64,000 nucleotides of DNA from Pseudomonas alliivorans (lineage in GTDB: Bacteria > Pseudomonadota > Gammaproteobacteria > Pseudomonadales > Pseudomonadaceae). Location of the stretch: contig NZ_JAFFZW010000012.1 of assembly GCF_017826695.1 (NCBI RefSeq), forward strand, positions 80,240 to 144,239, given 5' to 3'. The first letter of the stretch is position 1. Each line of letters opens with the position of its first letter. Below the pieces are notes generated by a model. The model saw only the letters and a list, made by a program, of their open reading frames with translations, searched no databases and was not told where the DNA came from. Shown in pieces: positions 27,052 to 35,705 of the stretch. The position numbers were made by a program, and so were the translations under genes.

Positions 27052-27756
27052 ATGTTCATGTCTCGTCGTTTGATTATTGCAGCCACCGCTGTGGCGATGC
27101 TTTCCGGCTGTGCGACGTCCAATCCCTATGACAATCAGGGTCAGGCTCAAAGCTCCGGTGGCATGAACAAGACTGCCAAATACGGCGGGCTTGGTGCTCT
27201 GGCTGGCGCGGTAGCGGGTGCGGCCATCGACCACAACCATCGTGGCAAAGGCGCGTTGATCGGCGCAGCCGTGGTGGGGGCTGCATCGGCAGGCTATGGC
27301 TACTACGCGGACAAACAGGAAGCGGCGCTGCGTGCGAGCATGGCCAACACGGGTGTCGAGGTGCAGCGTCAGGGTGATCAGATCAAGTTGATCATGCCGG
27401 GCAACATCACCTTCGCAACCGACTCTTCGGCCATTGCCAGCAGCTTCTATTCGCCACTCAACAACCTGGCCAATTCGCTCAAGCAGTTCAACCAGAGCAA
27501 CATTGAAATCATCGGCTACACCGACAGTACCGGCAGCCGTCAGCACAACATGGACCTGTCGCAGCAGCGTGCGCAGAGCGTCGCGACCTACCTGACCTCA
27601 CAGGGCGTCGATCAGGCTCACCTGTCGGTACGTGGTGCCGGGCCTGACCAGCCGATCGCCAGCAACGCCGACGCCAACGGCCGCGCCCAGAACCGTCGTG
27701 TAGAGGTCAACCTCAAGCCGATTCCGGGTCAGCAGTACCAGCAATATCAGCAATAA
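27052..27756 (+). CDS. OmpA-family outer-membrane lipoprotein (YiaD-like)
   Basis: 234 residues with a lipobox (AMLSGC) and a glycine-rich membrane-like stretch (GGLGALAGAVAGAAIDHNHRGKGALIGAAVVGAASAG). The C-terminal OmpA peptidoglycan-binding domain has FATDSSAI, IEIIGYTDSTGS, LSQQRAQSVATYL and NRRVEVNLKP. It anchors the outer membrane to the cell wall. Start ATG has AGGAG seven bases upstream. Confidence 0.92.
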   Translation: MFMSRRLIIAATAVAMLSGCATSNPYDNQGQAQSSGGMNKTAKYGGLGALAGAVAGAAIDHNHRGKGALIGAAVVGAASAGYGYYADKQEAALRASMANTGVEVQRQGDQIKLIMPGNITFATDSSAIASSFYSPLNNLANSLKQFNQSNIEIIGYTDSTGSRQHNMDLSQQRAQSVATYLTSQGVDQAHLSVRGAGPDQPIASNADANGRAQNRRVEVNLKPIPGQQYQQYQQ

Positions 27757-27771
27757 CTGCCCCCGCTGATG

Positions 27772-27822
27772 ATCGTGCCCATGCGCCGCATGGGCATGCA
27801 TCCCGGTACCCTCCGCGTCACA
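27772..27822 (+). repeat. Palindromic intergenic repeat, copy 3
   Basis: GATC followed by a hairpin with perfect 9-bp arms (27776-27784 with 27788-27796), then GCATCCCGGTACCCTCCGCG and TCACA. It matches the order in copy 1 and shares GCATGGGCATGC...CCCG with copy 2. It sits between the convergent OmpA-like and acyltransferase genes. Confidence 0.5.
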
Positions 27823-27890
27823 TGGGGCTGGTCACACCGATACGTGAGAGCCTCGCGCATGGACGCGCCGCGTCCTGACAGGTGCGGTGG

Positions 27891-28790
27891 TTACCTGCGA
27901 TATTGCTCGTGCATACGCTCCAGCAATTGGTCTTTCTCTTCCCACAGCGCATTGATCCACTGCTGGAATTCCAGGCGGTATTCACCGTCCTGGTCGTAAT
28001 TCTTACCTACGAAGTGCTGCGGGATTTTGATTTCTTCGAAGTGGGCGACCACGTCTTTCACTCTGCCGCACAGCAAGTCCCAATAGCCCGGACGGCCAGC
28101 GGGGTAGTGAATGGTCACGTTGATGATCGATTCCAGTTGTTCGCCCATTGCATCCAGCACGAAGGCAATGCCGCCCGCCTTGGGTTTCAGCAAGTGGCGA
28201 AACGGCGAGTTCTGCTCGGCATGTTTGCCCGGCGTAAAACGCGTGCCTTCCGCGAAGTTGAAGATCCCCACCGGGTTATGGCGAAATTTCGCGCAGGTGC
28301 GGCGTGTGGTTTCCAGGTCCTTGCCTTTCTTTTCCGGGTGCCTGGCCAGGTACGCCTTGGAATAGCGTTTCATGAACGGAAAGCCCAATGCCCACCACGC
28401 CAGACCAATCACCGGTACCCAGATCAGTTGCTGCTTGAGGAAGAACTTCAAAGGCCGGATTCGACGATTCAACACGTACTGCAAGACCATGATGTCGACC
28501 CAGCTCTGATGGTTGCTGGTCACCAGGTACGAGTGCTTGTAGTCCAGGCCTTCGAGGCCGGTCAGGTGCCAGCGGGTGTTGCACAGCAGCCTGATCCACG
28601 CATTGTTGTTGCCGATCCAGGTTTCCTGAATGTGGCTCATCATCCAGTCGGTGAGGCGCTGGGCGGCAGAGAAGGGCAGGCAGATCTTGAAGATCGTGAC
28701 CACGAACAGCACCGTGCAGCAGACGATGGTGTTCAGCGCCAACAGCAGCGAGGCAATGACGCCGCGCAATGGGGCAGGCAGGAAATCCAT
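27891..28790 (-). CDS. LPLAT-family acyltransferase (YihG-like)
   Basis: 299 residues with an N-terminal membrane segment (VIASLLLALNTIVCCTVLFVV), the canonical H-X4-D acyltransferase motif NHQSWVD, and a FAEGTRF block (E-G-T-R) that binds the phosphate of the acceptor. The family includes inner-membrane lysophosphatidic acid acyltransferases. The ATG at 28790 begins the conserved hydrophobic N-terminus; ribosome site GGAG is eleven bases upstream. 62 bases past pta, possibly co-transcribed. Confidence 0.88.
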   Translation of the reverse strand: MDFLPAPLRGVIASLLLALNTIVCCTVLFVVTIFKICLPFSAAQRLTDWMMSHIQETWIGNNNAWIRLLCNTRWHLTGLEGLDYKHSYLVTSNHQSWVDIMVLQYVLNRRIRPLKFFLKQQLIWVPVIGLAWWALGFPFMKRYSKAYLARHPEKKGKDLETTRRTCAKFRHNPVGIFNFAEGTRFTPGKHAEQNSPFRHLLKPKAGGIAFVLDAMGEQLESIINVTIHYPAGRPGYWDLLCGRVKDVVAHFEEIKIPQHFVGKNYDQDGEYRLEFQQWINALWEEKDQLLERMHEQYRR

Positions 28791-28852
28791 GAAGGATAAA
28801 GCTCCGCAGAAAGTGGGATGCCGCAGATTGGCCTGCGGCACCTGAATGTTCC

Positions 28853-30943
28853 TCAGGCCAGTGTGTCGGCCTGAATGGCAGTCAACGCAATGGTGTAAAC
28901 GATGTCGTCGACCTGAGCACCGCGCGGCAGATCGTTGACCGGCTTGCGCAAGCCTTGCAGCATCGGCCCCAGGCTCACGCAGTCGGCACTGCGCTGCACG
29001 GCCTTGTACGTGGTGTTGCCGGTGTTCAGATCCGGGAACACAAACACGTTGGCGCGTCCTGCGACCGGGCTGTCAGGTGCCAGTTGCCGGGCGACGTGCT
29101 CGTTGGCGGCGGCATCATACTGCAGCGGCCCGTCGATCAATAGATCACGCTTGGTTTCGCGGGCCAGTTGCGTGGCTTCGCGGACCTTCTCGACCTCTTC
29201 ACCACTGGCCGAGTTGCCGCTCGAATAGCTGATCATCGCCACGCGAGGCGAGATGCCAAATGCGATGGCGGAATCGGCGCTCTGAAGGGCAATCTCGGCC
29301 AGTTCGCTGGCGCTCGGGTGCGGGTTCATGATGCAGTCGCCATAGACCAGCACCTGCTCGGGAAACAACATAAAGAACACTGACGACACCAGCGTGCAGC
29401 CCGGCGCGGTCTTGATCAGTTGCAGTGCCGGGCGGATGGTGTTGGCAGTGGAGTGAACGACGCCCGACACCAGTCCGTCGACCTCATCCAGTGCCAACAT
29501 GACCGTACCGATTACCACAGGATCTTCCAGCTGCTGCTCGGCCATGGGCGCGTTCAGGCTTTTGCTTCTGCGCAGATCCACCATCGGCGCAACGTAGCGT
29601 TCGCGAATCAGGTCCGGGTCGAGAATTTCCAGCCCCGGTGGCAGTTCGATGCCGTGGGCCTGTGCAACGGCATGCACTTCCTCAGGCTTGGCCAGCAGCA
29701 CGCAGCGCGCAATGCCACGGGCCTGACAGATCGCCGCCGCCTGAATGGTTAACGGCTCGTTGCCTTCCGGCAATACGATGCGCTTGTTGGCTGCCTGCGC
29801 ACGCTGGATCAACTGATAGCGAAATACCGCAGGTGACAGACGCAATTCGCGCGGTGTGCCGCAGCGCTGATGAAGCCACTGGGCATCCAGATGACTGGCG
29901 ACGAAATCCGTGATGATTTCCGCACGTTCGCGGTCATCGATGGGGATTTCCTTGTTCAACTGATTGAGGCGGTTGGCCGTGTCGTAGGACCCGCTACTGA
30001 CGGACAGCACCGGCAATCCCGCCTGCAACGCGCCGCGGCACAATTCCATGATGCGCGGGTCGGGTACGGTATCGCTGGTCAGCAACAGTCCCGCCAACGG
30101 CACGCCGTTCATGGCGGCCAGGCTCACCGCGAGAATGATGTCGTCGCGGTCGCCCGGCGTCACCACCAGCACGCCCGGCTTGAGCAGCGGCACCGTATTG
30201 AGCACGGTTCGCGCGCAGATGATGATCCGCGACATACGGCGCTGATCGTAATCGCCCGCGTTGAGTACCTGAGCGCCCAGCAGTTCGGCCACGTCGCGGG
30301 TACGCGGCGCGTTGAGTTCGGCCTGGTAGGGAATGCAGCCCAGCAGACGGAAATCGCCGTTGCGCAGCAGTGGCGAATGTTCCTTCAGACGAGCAGCGAA
30401 GACTTCCATGCTTTCGTCGGTGCGGACCTTGTTCAGGATGACGCCAAGTACCTTGGGGTCCTTGGGACCGCCGAACAACTGGGCCTGCAACTCGACCCGT
30501 CCGGACAGCTCGGTCAGCACTTCGTTTTCCGGCGCGGACACCAGAATCACCTCGGCATCCAGACTCTTGGCCAGGTGCAGGTTGACCCGCGCGGCATAGC
30601 TGGCGCTGCGCGTCGGCACCATGCCTTCGACCACCAGCACATCCTTGCCGACGGCTGCCTGCTGGTAGAGATTGATGATTTCCTCAAGCAGCTCGTCGAG
30701 CTGCCCGTCGCCCAGCATGCGTTCGACGTGCGCCAGAGCCAGTGGTTTGGGCGGTTTGAGGCCATGGGTGCGGGCCATCAATTCGGTGGAGCGTTCCGGG
30801 CCAAGATCGCCCGGATGCGGCTGGGCGATCGGTTTGAAAAAACCGACCTTCAGGCCGGCGCGCTCCAGAGTGCGCACCAGCCCGAGGCTGATGGAGGTCA
30901 ACCCCACGCCAAAATCCGTGGGGGCGATGAAGAACGTCTGCAT
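28853..30943 (-). CDS. pta: Phosphate acetyltransferase, long form
   Basis: 696 residues. An N-terminal P-loop/dethiobiotin-synthase-like domain (MQTFFIAPTDFGVGLTSISLG) is followed by a DRTGG regulatory domain and a C-terminal PTA catalytic domain (RIVLPEGNEPLTIQAAAICQARG, ISYSSGNSASGEEVEKVREATQL, VFVFPDLNTGN). It interconverts acetyl-CoA and acetyl phosphate. No ackA is adjacent in this window, although many bacteria pair the two. Confidence 0.95.
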   Translation of the reverse strand: MQTFFIAPTDFGVGLTSISLGLVRTLERAGLKVGFFKPIAQPHPGDLGPERSTELMARTHGLKPPKPLALAHVERMLGDGQLDELLEEIINLYQQAAVGKDVLVVEGMVPTRSASYAARVNLHLAKSLDAEVILVSAPENEVLTELSGRVELQAQLFGGPKDPKVLGVILNKVRTDESMEVFAARLKEHSPLLRNGDFRLLGCIPYQAELNAPRTRDVAELLGAQVLNAGDYDQRRMSRIIICARTVLNTVPLLKPGVLVVTPGDRDDIILAVSLAAMNGVPLAGLLLTSDTVPDPRIMELCRGALQAGLPVLSVSSGSYDTANRLNQLNKEIPIDDRERAEIITDFVASHLDAQWLHQRCGTPRELRLSPAVFRYQLIQRAQAANKRIVLPEGNEPLTIQAAAICQARGIARCVLLAKPEEVHAVAQAHGIELPPGLEILDPDLIRERYVAPMVDLRRSKSLNAPMAEQQLEDPVVIGTVMLALDEVDGLVSGVVHSTANTIRPALQLIKTAPGCTLVSSVFFMLFPEQVLVYGDCIMNPHPSASELAEIALQSADSAIAFGISPRVAMISYSSGNSASGEEVEKVREATQLARETKRDLLIDGPLQYDAAANEHVARQLAPDSPVAGRANVFVFPDLNTGNTTYKAVQRSADCVSLGPMLQGLRKPVNDLPRGAQVDDIVYTIALTAIQADTLA

Positions 30944-31020
30944 ACTGGCTTCTCGATTGAGCAGTGCAAGGGGTGTGGCGAAGGTGAACAGCCGACAACC
31001 ATAAAAAGACCGGGAACCGT

Positions 31021-31248
31021 CTAATGCGGATCCTCTTTGCCAAGACTATCGTTATCCGCAGCTTTCGCACACCAGCCGCAGTGAAAGCCCTGGCCTATTT
31101 TTTGTTGGCGTTGAACGGGGTCCAGCACCCAGGCGCGCGATTGCCACGGTGGCTGGTGACGAAGATGCTGAGTGTGCCCGCAGGACAGGGCTGCAACCCA
31201 GTGTCCATCCTCATCCTGCCGGAAACCGATAAGCGTTGAATTTTCCAA
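31021..31248 (-). CDS. DUF3565-family small zinc-ribbon-like protein
   Basis: The conserved core reads LIGFRQDEDGHWVAALSCGHTQHLRHQPPWQ and ends with CGWCAK, matching DUF3565 (about 60-75 residues with a C-terminal CxxC). Start is uncertain: the TTG at 31248 gives the family's usual length and avoids overlap with slyD, whereas ATGs at 31341 and 31371 would overlap the slyD start. Function in the family is unknown; the Cys and His residues suggest metal binding. Confidence 0.65.
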   Translation of the reverse strand: MENSTLIGFRQDEDGHWVAALSCGHTQHLRHQPPWQSRAWVLDPVQRQQKIGQGFHCGWCAKAADNDSLGKEDPH

Positions 31249-31339
31249 TTGGGCCCGTCTGTCAGAGTTGCGTTCGCTTTCGGGCGATGGCTTGGTTAAA
31301 CTTGCTCGTTCTTCAATCTTAAGCAAAGGTCTTGTCCCC

Positions 31340-31825
31340 ATGCCGATCGCCGCCAATAAGGCTGTCTCCATTGACTATACCCTGACCAACGACGCTGGTG
31401 AGGTCATCGACAGCTCCACCGGTGGCGCGCCGCTGGTTTACTTGCAAGGTGCTGGCAACATCATCCCGGGCCTGGAAAAGGCGCTGGAAGGCAAGAATGT
31501 CGGTGACGAGCTGGATGTCGCCATCGAGCCGGAAGAGGCCTACGGCGAGTACTCCGCCGAACTGGTCAGCACCCTGAGCCGCAGCATGTTCGAAGGCGTC
31601 GACGAGCTTCAGGTCGGCATGCAGTTTCATGCTTCCGGCCCTGATGGCGGTATGCAGATCGTGACCATTCGCGACCTGGATGGCGACGACGTCACTGTCG
31701 ACGGCAACCACCCGCTCGCCGGTCAGCGTCTTAACTTCAAAGTGAAAGTCGTGGACATTCGTGATGCCAGCGAAGAAGAAGTAGCTCATGGCCACGTTCA
31801 TGGCGAAGGCGGCCATCATCACTGA
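31340..31825 (+). CDS. slyD: FKBP-type peptidyl-prolyl isomerase SlyD
   Basis: 161 residues. An FKBP core (VSIDYTLTNDAGEVIDSSTGGAPLVYL, IIPGLEKALEGKNVGDE) is interrupted by the IF chaperone domain (VDGNHPLAGQRLNF after it) and ends in a short His-rich tail (HGHVHGEGGHHH). SlyD isomerises prolyl bonds, acts as a chaperone and binds nickel through the tail. The tail here is shorter than that of E. coli. Start ATG at 31340. Confidence 0.94.
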   Translation: MPIAANKAVSIDYTLTNDAGEVIDSSTGGAPLVYLQGAGNIIPGLEKALEGKNVGDELDVAIEPEEAYGEYSAELVSTLSRSMFEGVDELQVGMQFHASGPDGGMQIVTIRDLDGDDVTVDGNHPLAGQRLNFKVKVVDIRDASEEEVAHGHVHGEGGHHH

Positions 31826-31956
31826 TTTGTGCTGCTAAGCTCAGATCACTGACAAAAGGCGCTCTGGCCGTTCTGCGATGACGACTTTCGTTACGCGTAC
31901 GGTCAGTGCGCCTTTTCAGGTTCTGGCGCAAGGTTCGGGTTTCAAGGGGGTTCTTC

Positions 31957-32445
31957 ATGAGTGCTTTTCACGACATCAAGCTGAAAGCGCTGGACGGCCA
32001 GGAGCTTTCACTGGCTCCGTTCAAGGACAAGGCGGTTCTGGTTGTCAATGTCGCTTCGAAGTGCGGGCTTACGCCGCAATATGCAGCGCTTGAGAACCTG
32101 TACCAGCAATACAAGGACAAGGGCCTGATGATTCTCGGCCTGCCGTGCAATCAGTTTGCAGGTCAGGAGCCGGGCACCGAGCAGGAAATTGCCGAGTTCT
32201 GCGAGCTCAATTACGGCGTGACCTTTCCGTTGGGCGAAAAGCTCGAGGTGAACGGGCCGCAACGTCACCCGCTGTATCGCCTGCTGGCGGGCGAAGGGGC
32301 CGAGTTTCCGGGTGACATCACTTGGAACTTCGAAAAATTTCTGGTTCGTAAAAGCGGGGAAGTGATTGCACGTTTCTCGCCGCGTACTGCGCCTGATGAT
32401 CCTGCTGTCATTCTGGCAATCGAAAAAGCGCTGGGTCTGAACTGA
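31957..32445 (+). CDS. Glutathione peroxidase family thiol peroxidase
   Basis: 162 residues. The catalytic tetrad is present: Cys in VNVASKCGLT, Gln in PCNQFAGQEPG, and Trp-Asn in ITWNFEKFL. Bacterial members of this family usually reduce peroxides with thioredoxin. The ATG follows AAGGGGG. The upstream in-frame ATG at 31906 lacks a ribosome site. Confidence 0.92.
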   Translation: MSAFHDIKLKALDGQELSLAPFKDKAVLVVNVASKCGLTPQYAALENLYQQYKDKGLMILGLPCNQFAGQEPGTEQEIAEFCELNYGVTFPLGEKLEVNGPQRHPLYRLLAGEGAEFPGDITWNFEKFLVRKSGEVIARFSPRTAPDDPAVILAIEKALGLN

Positions 32446-32455
32446 TCTGCGTTTC

Positions 32456-32482
32456 GGGTGGCCTGCAGCGCATTGGCCACCC
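32456..32482 (+). terminator. Hairpin after glutathione peroxidase gene
   Basis: Perfect 8-bp inverted repeat GGGTGGCC/GGCCACCC beginning 11 bases after the stop, followed by CCTTGTCGTT. The T content is weak, so this is a candidate terminator only. Confidence 0.5.
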
Positions 32483-32622
32483 CCTTGTCGTTACCACTTC
32501 TGTATGCCGATCAGTCAGATCAATAGTACTGGGCCTGCGCTCCCGGTCCACCCTATGCTGCGCCTCTGATCCGGCATTGTTCGCCGAATCGCCATCCCTT
32601 CAGCCTCGTCGGAGACCCGCGC

Positions 32623-33726
32623 ATGCCGGTAAAAGCCTTGTTCAAACCCTTTCATCTGGGCAGCCTGGAATTATCGTCACGTGTGGTCATGGCGCCGATG
32701 ACGCGCTCTTTTTCGCCAGGCCATGTGCCAAATTCGAAGGTGATCGAATACTACCGACGTCGCGCTGCAGCAGGCGTCGGGCTGATTATCACTGAAGGTA
32801 CGACGGTGAATCACAAGGCTTCCAACGGCTACCCCAATGTTCCGCAATTCTTCGGTGAGGCACCGCTGGCGGGCTGGAAGAACGTGGTCGATGCCGTGCA
32901 CGCCGAAGGCGGCAAGATCGCTCCGCAGCTCTGGCACGTTGGCGCGGTCCGTCGTCCTGGCACCGAGCCGGACGGCAGTGTGCCTGCCTACGGGCCGATG
33001 GAAAAGGTCAAGGACGGGCAAGTGCTGGTCCACGGCATGAGCAAGCAGGACATTGATGAAGTGGTGGCTGCGTTCGCGCAGGCTGCAGCGGATGCCAAGG
33101 CCATCGGCATGGATGGCGTGGAAATCCACGGTGCTCACGGCTATTTGATCGACCAGTTTTTCTGGGAGGGCAGCAACCAGCGCACCGACGAATACGGCGG
33201 CACTCTCGCCAACCGCTCGCGTTTTGCTATCGAATTGATTCAAGCGGTACGTGCTGCAGTCGGACCGGATTATCCGATCATCTTCCGTTTCTCGCAGTGG
33301 AAGCAGCAGGATTACACCGCGCGCCTTGTGCAGACGCCAGAAGCGCTAGGTGAATTCCTGCAGCCGCTGTCGGATGCGGGTGTGGATATCTTTCACTGTT
33401 CCACCCGGCGTTTCTGGGAACCTGAGTTCGAAGGTTCCGAGCTTAATCTGGCAGGCTGGACGCGCAAACTGACCGGCAAACCGACCATCACGGTCGGCAG
33501 CGTTGGCCTGGACGGCGAGTTTCTGCAATTTATGGTCAATACCGATAAGGTCGCTCAGCCGGCCAGCCTGGAAAACCTGCTGGAGCGGCTGGGCAACGAC
33601 GAGTTCGATCTGGTCGCCGTAGGGCGTGCACTGCTGGTCGATCCCGATTGGGCTGTCAAAGTGCGCGAAGGGCGCGAGCAGGACATTCTGCCGTTCAGTC
33701 GAGAGGCACTGACGACGTTGGTCTGA
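32623..33726 (+). CDS. Old Yellow Enzyme family alkene reductase (NemA/XenB type)
   Basis: 367 residues of the FMN-dependent OYE family. The N-terminal LFKPFHLGSLELSSRVVMAPMTRS and QLWHVGAV are followed by the paired His in DGVEIHGAHGYLIDQF and NQRTDEYGG. A C-terminal DLVAVGRALLVDPDW matches the phosphate-binding end. It reduces activated C=C bonds or nitro groups with NAD(P)H. The last 32 bases overlap the convergent glycosyltransferase gene. Confidence 0.92.
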   Translation: MPVKALFKPFHLGSLELSSRVVMAPMTRSFSPGHVPNSKVIEYYRRRAAAGVGLIITEGTTVNHKASNGYPNVPQFFGEAPLAGWKNVVDAVHAEGGKIAPQLWHVGAVRRPGTEPDGSVPAYGPMEKVKDGQVLVHGMSKQDIDEVVAAFAQAAADAKAIGMDGVEIHGAHGYLIDQFFWEGSNQRTDEYGGTLANRSRFAIELIQAVRAAVGPDYPIIFRFSQWKQQDYTARLVQTPEALGEFLQPLSDAGVDIFHCSTRRFWEPEFEGSELNLAGWTRKLTGKPTITVGSVGLDGEFLQFMVNTDKVAQPASLENLLERLGNDEFDLVAVGRALLVDPDWAVKVREGREQDILPFSREALTTLV

Positions 33727-34915
33727 TGGTCTGACGAGCAGCCTTTGCGACCTCGACATCTGTCACACATTCCCGAGGTGTAGAGACGTCCAGCAGTTGC
33801 CGTTCGAATTGATCGATAATCGCAGCCCAGCCTTGACGACTCGCGTGCTGCCTGGCATTCAGGCGTACGCGGCGCAGGGTTTCGCTGTCTTCCAGCAGCC
33901 AGTGCGCGGCGTCTATAAATGCCGCTTCATCTCCGGGCATGGCCAGCGCGCCGTTATGGCCGTGACGAATATGCTGCCCGGCAGCCGCTTCATCGTAGGC
34001 GACCACGCCCAGGCCAGACGCCAATGCCTCAAGTACCACGTTCCCAAAGGTTTCAGTCAGACTGGGAAACAGAAACATGTCGCCTGACGCATAGTGCGTT
34101 GCCAGCCCCTCGCCACGTTGCGTGCCGCAGAAGATCGCCTCGGGTATCTGTTGCTCCAGCCACGCCCGCTGAGGCCCGTCGCCGACAATGATCAACTTGA
34201 GGTTGCGCTGCGGGTAACTCGCCTTCAATGTTTCGAAACTGGCTTTGAGCAGGCCCAGATTCTTTTCAGGTGCAAGTCTGCCGACATGAATCACGCCCGT
34301 ATCATTCGCCCCCAGGCCCCAGCTTTCGCGCAAGGCCTGTGAGCGCCGCGAAGGGTGAAACAACTGGCTGTCCACGCCCCGCGACAGCAGCTCGATCCGC
34401 TCGAAACCGCGCCGCTCCAACTCCACCTTCTGGCTGACGCTGGGCACCAGCGTGACCCGCGAACGATTGTGGAACCAGCGCAGGTAATGGGTGATCAGGC
34501 GAGTGATAAAGCCCATGCCGTACTGCTGCGTGTATTGAGGGAAATTGGTGTGGAAGCCGCTTACCACTGCAATGCCCAGTCGTCTGGCGGCTCTTAACGC
34601 TGAAAGCCCCAGCGGTCCCTCGGTGGCGATATACAGGACATCCGGCCGTTTGCGCTGCCAGCGGCGCAGCAGCTTGTGCATCGAAGACTGCCCCCACTGC
34701 AATCCCGGATAGCCCGGAATCGGCCAGCCCCGGCAGAGCATCAGGTCATCGGCCGCCCCCGACACCGCTTCTTCACTCTGACGCGGACGGATCAATTCGA
34801 CCTTGTGTCCGCGCAAACGCAAACCGTCACACAGTCGCCCCAAGGTGTTGGCGACGCCATTGATCTCGGGTGTGAAGGTCTCGGTGATAAGGGTGACATG
34901 CAAGGATTGGCTCAT
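33695..34915 (-). CDS. GT4-family glycosyltransferase (MgtA-like)
   Basis: 406 residues. The GT-B fold is shown by an N-terminal ITETFTPEINGVANTLGRLCDGLRLRGHKVELIRPR acceptor-side motif and a C-terminal donor site with VGRLAPEKNLGLL, FPSLTETFGNVVLEALASGLGVVAYDEAA (E-X7-E). It resembles glycosyltransferases that add a sugar to diacylglycerol or mannose-type acceptors. The substrate is not readable. It runs into the OYE gene from the opposite strand by 32 bases. Confidence 0.88.
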   Translation of the reverse strand: MSQSLHVTLITETFTPEINGVANTLGRLCDGLRLRGHKVELIRPRQSEEAVSGAADDLMLCRGWPIPGYPGLQWGQSSMHKLLRRWQRKRPDVLYIATEGPLGLSALRAARRLGIAVVSGFHTNFPQYTQQYGMGFITRLITHYLRWFHNRSRVTLVPSVSQKVELERRGFERIELLSRGVDSQLFHPSRRSQALRESWGLGANDTGVIHVGRLAPEKNLGLLKASFETLKASYPQRNLKLIIVGDGPQRAWLEQQIPEAIFCGTQRGEGLATHYASGDMFLFPSLTETFGNVVLEALASGLGVVAYDEAAAGQHIRHGHNGALAMPGDEAAFIDAAHWLLEDSETLRRVRLNARQHASRQGWAAIIDQFERQLLDVSTPRECVTDVEVAKAARQTIRPTSSVPLD

Positions 34916-35238
34916 GAGAAGAGTGTCGGCCGAAGACGTGTCGGTTATGTGGCGGGTATGTGATGGATTTGTGATCGGTTGGCAAGCGGGGTGCCAATTG
35001 CGGATACGGGATTCGGCCTGTCCTGTTCAAGACCGTTTATTGGCAGGACTACATCGCTTTAACTTTTTGCCTTTGACGGTGTGGGTTTTTTTCTCTAAGT
35101 AGTTTGCGGTATTTATTTAAGGTTATTTTATTGATCTTTTGAGTAACGTCGGGTTGTCGGATTTATATCCGTTCATCCATACAGTCGTCCGGCAGTGTCC
35201 GGGTAACTGTGTATAGACATGACTCAAGGATTGAAGGC
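34916..35238. other. AT-rich intergenic region before the flhE-like gene
   Basis: About 320 bases with a noticeably lower GC content than neighbouring genes, including TTTTTTT and AT-rich runs around 35085-35140. No gene is supported. It holds the promoters of two divergent genes (GT4 and the flhE-like gene) and marks the edge of an accessory patch. Confidence 0.4.
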
Positions 35239-35663
35239 ATGAAGTTTGACTTTAAAAAGTCGAAGCGTATTCGCTCGGCCGCAGTCATTGCATGGGCGCT
35301 TTGCGTTTTTTCAGGAACCACGACAGCGGGCAGTTATCAATCGTCGGTGAGGTTGCCGGTGATTCATTCAAAAGACTATTTATACAAGGCGGATTTGCCT
35401 GTTGGCAGAGGTGTGCCACCGGGAGCGGTGATTAAAAAAATTTCAGCTGGAACTGGAATGTCACGGGGTGGCCGAGTGGCATGGAGGTTTACTTGTGTCA
35501 GGTGCCAAGCACGTGCGTGAATATTTCTCGTCAGCGGCAGGGTTCAACGGTCAACTTCAATGGGCGATTCGCAGACAGGCTCTTTTCTTATGCGCTTAGG
35601 GTGGGTGCGGGCGGGCAAACTCCGGTTGCCGGAAACTTAGGCAGCATTACGGTGACCTGGTAG
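35239..35663 (+). pseudogene. flhE: FlhE-like secreted flagellar-accessory protein, frameshifted at an A7 tract
   Basis: The first frame encodes a signal peptide (KKSKRIRSAAVIAWALCVFSG) and SYQSSVRLPVIHSKDYLYKA...PPGAVIKK. A second frame continues with SWNWNVTGWPSGMEVYLCQVPSTCVNIS and ends ITVTW at 35663. Together they match the FlhE pattern (a W..N.....P.G..V.LC....CV core). The frames join at seven A (35434-35440). One more A, or a -1 slip at the tract, restores the full reading frame. The start has AAGGA upstream. It is either a broken gene or slippage-dependent. No flagellar operon is nearby. Confidence 0.65.
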
Positions 35664-35705
35664 CCAAGAGGCCCCGCCTTGCGAGCCGCTCGGTCGGTGC
35701 TTACT

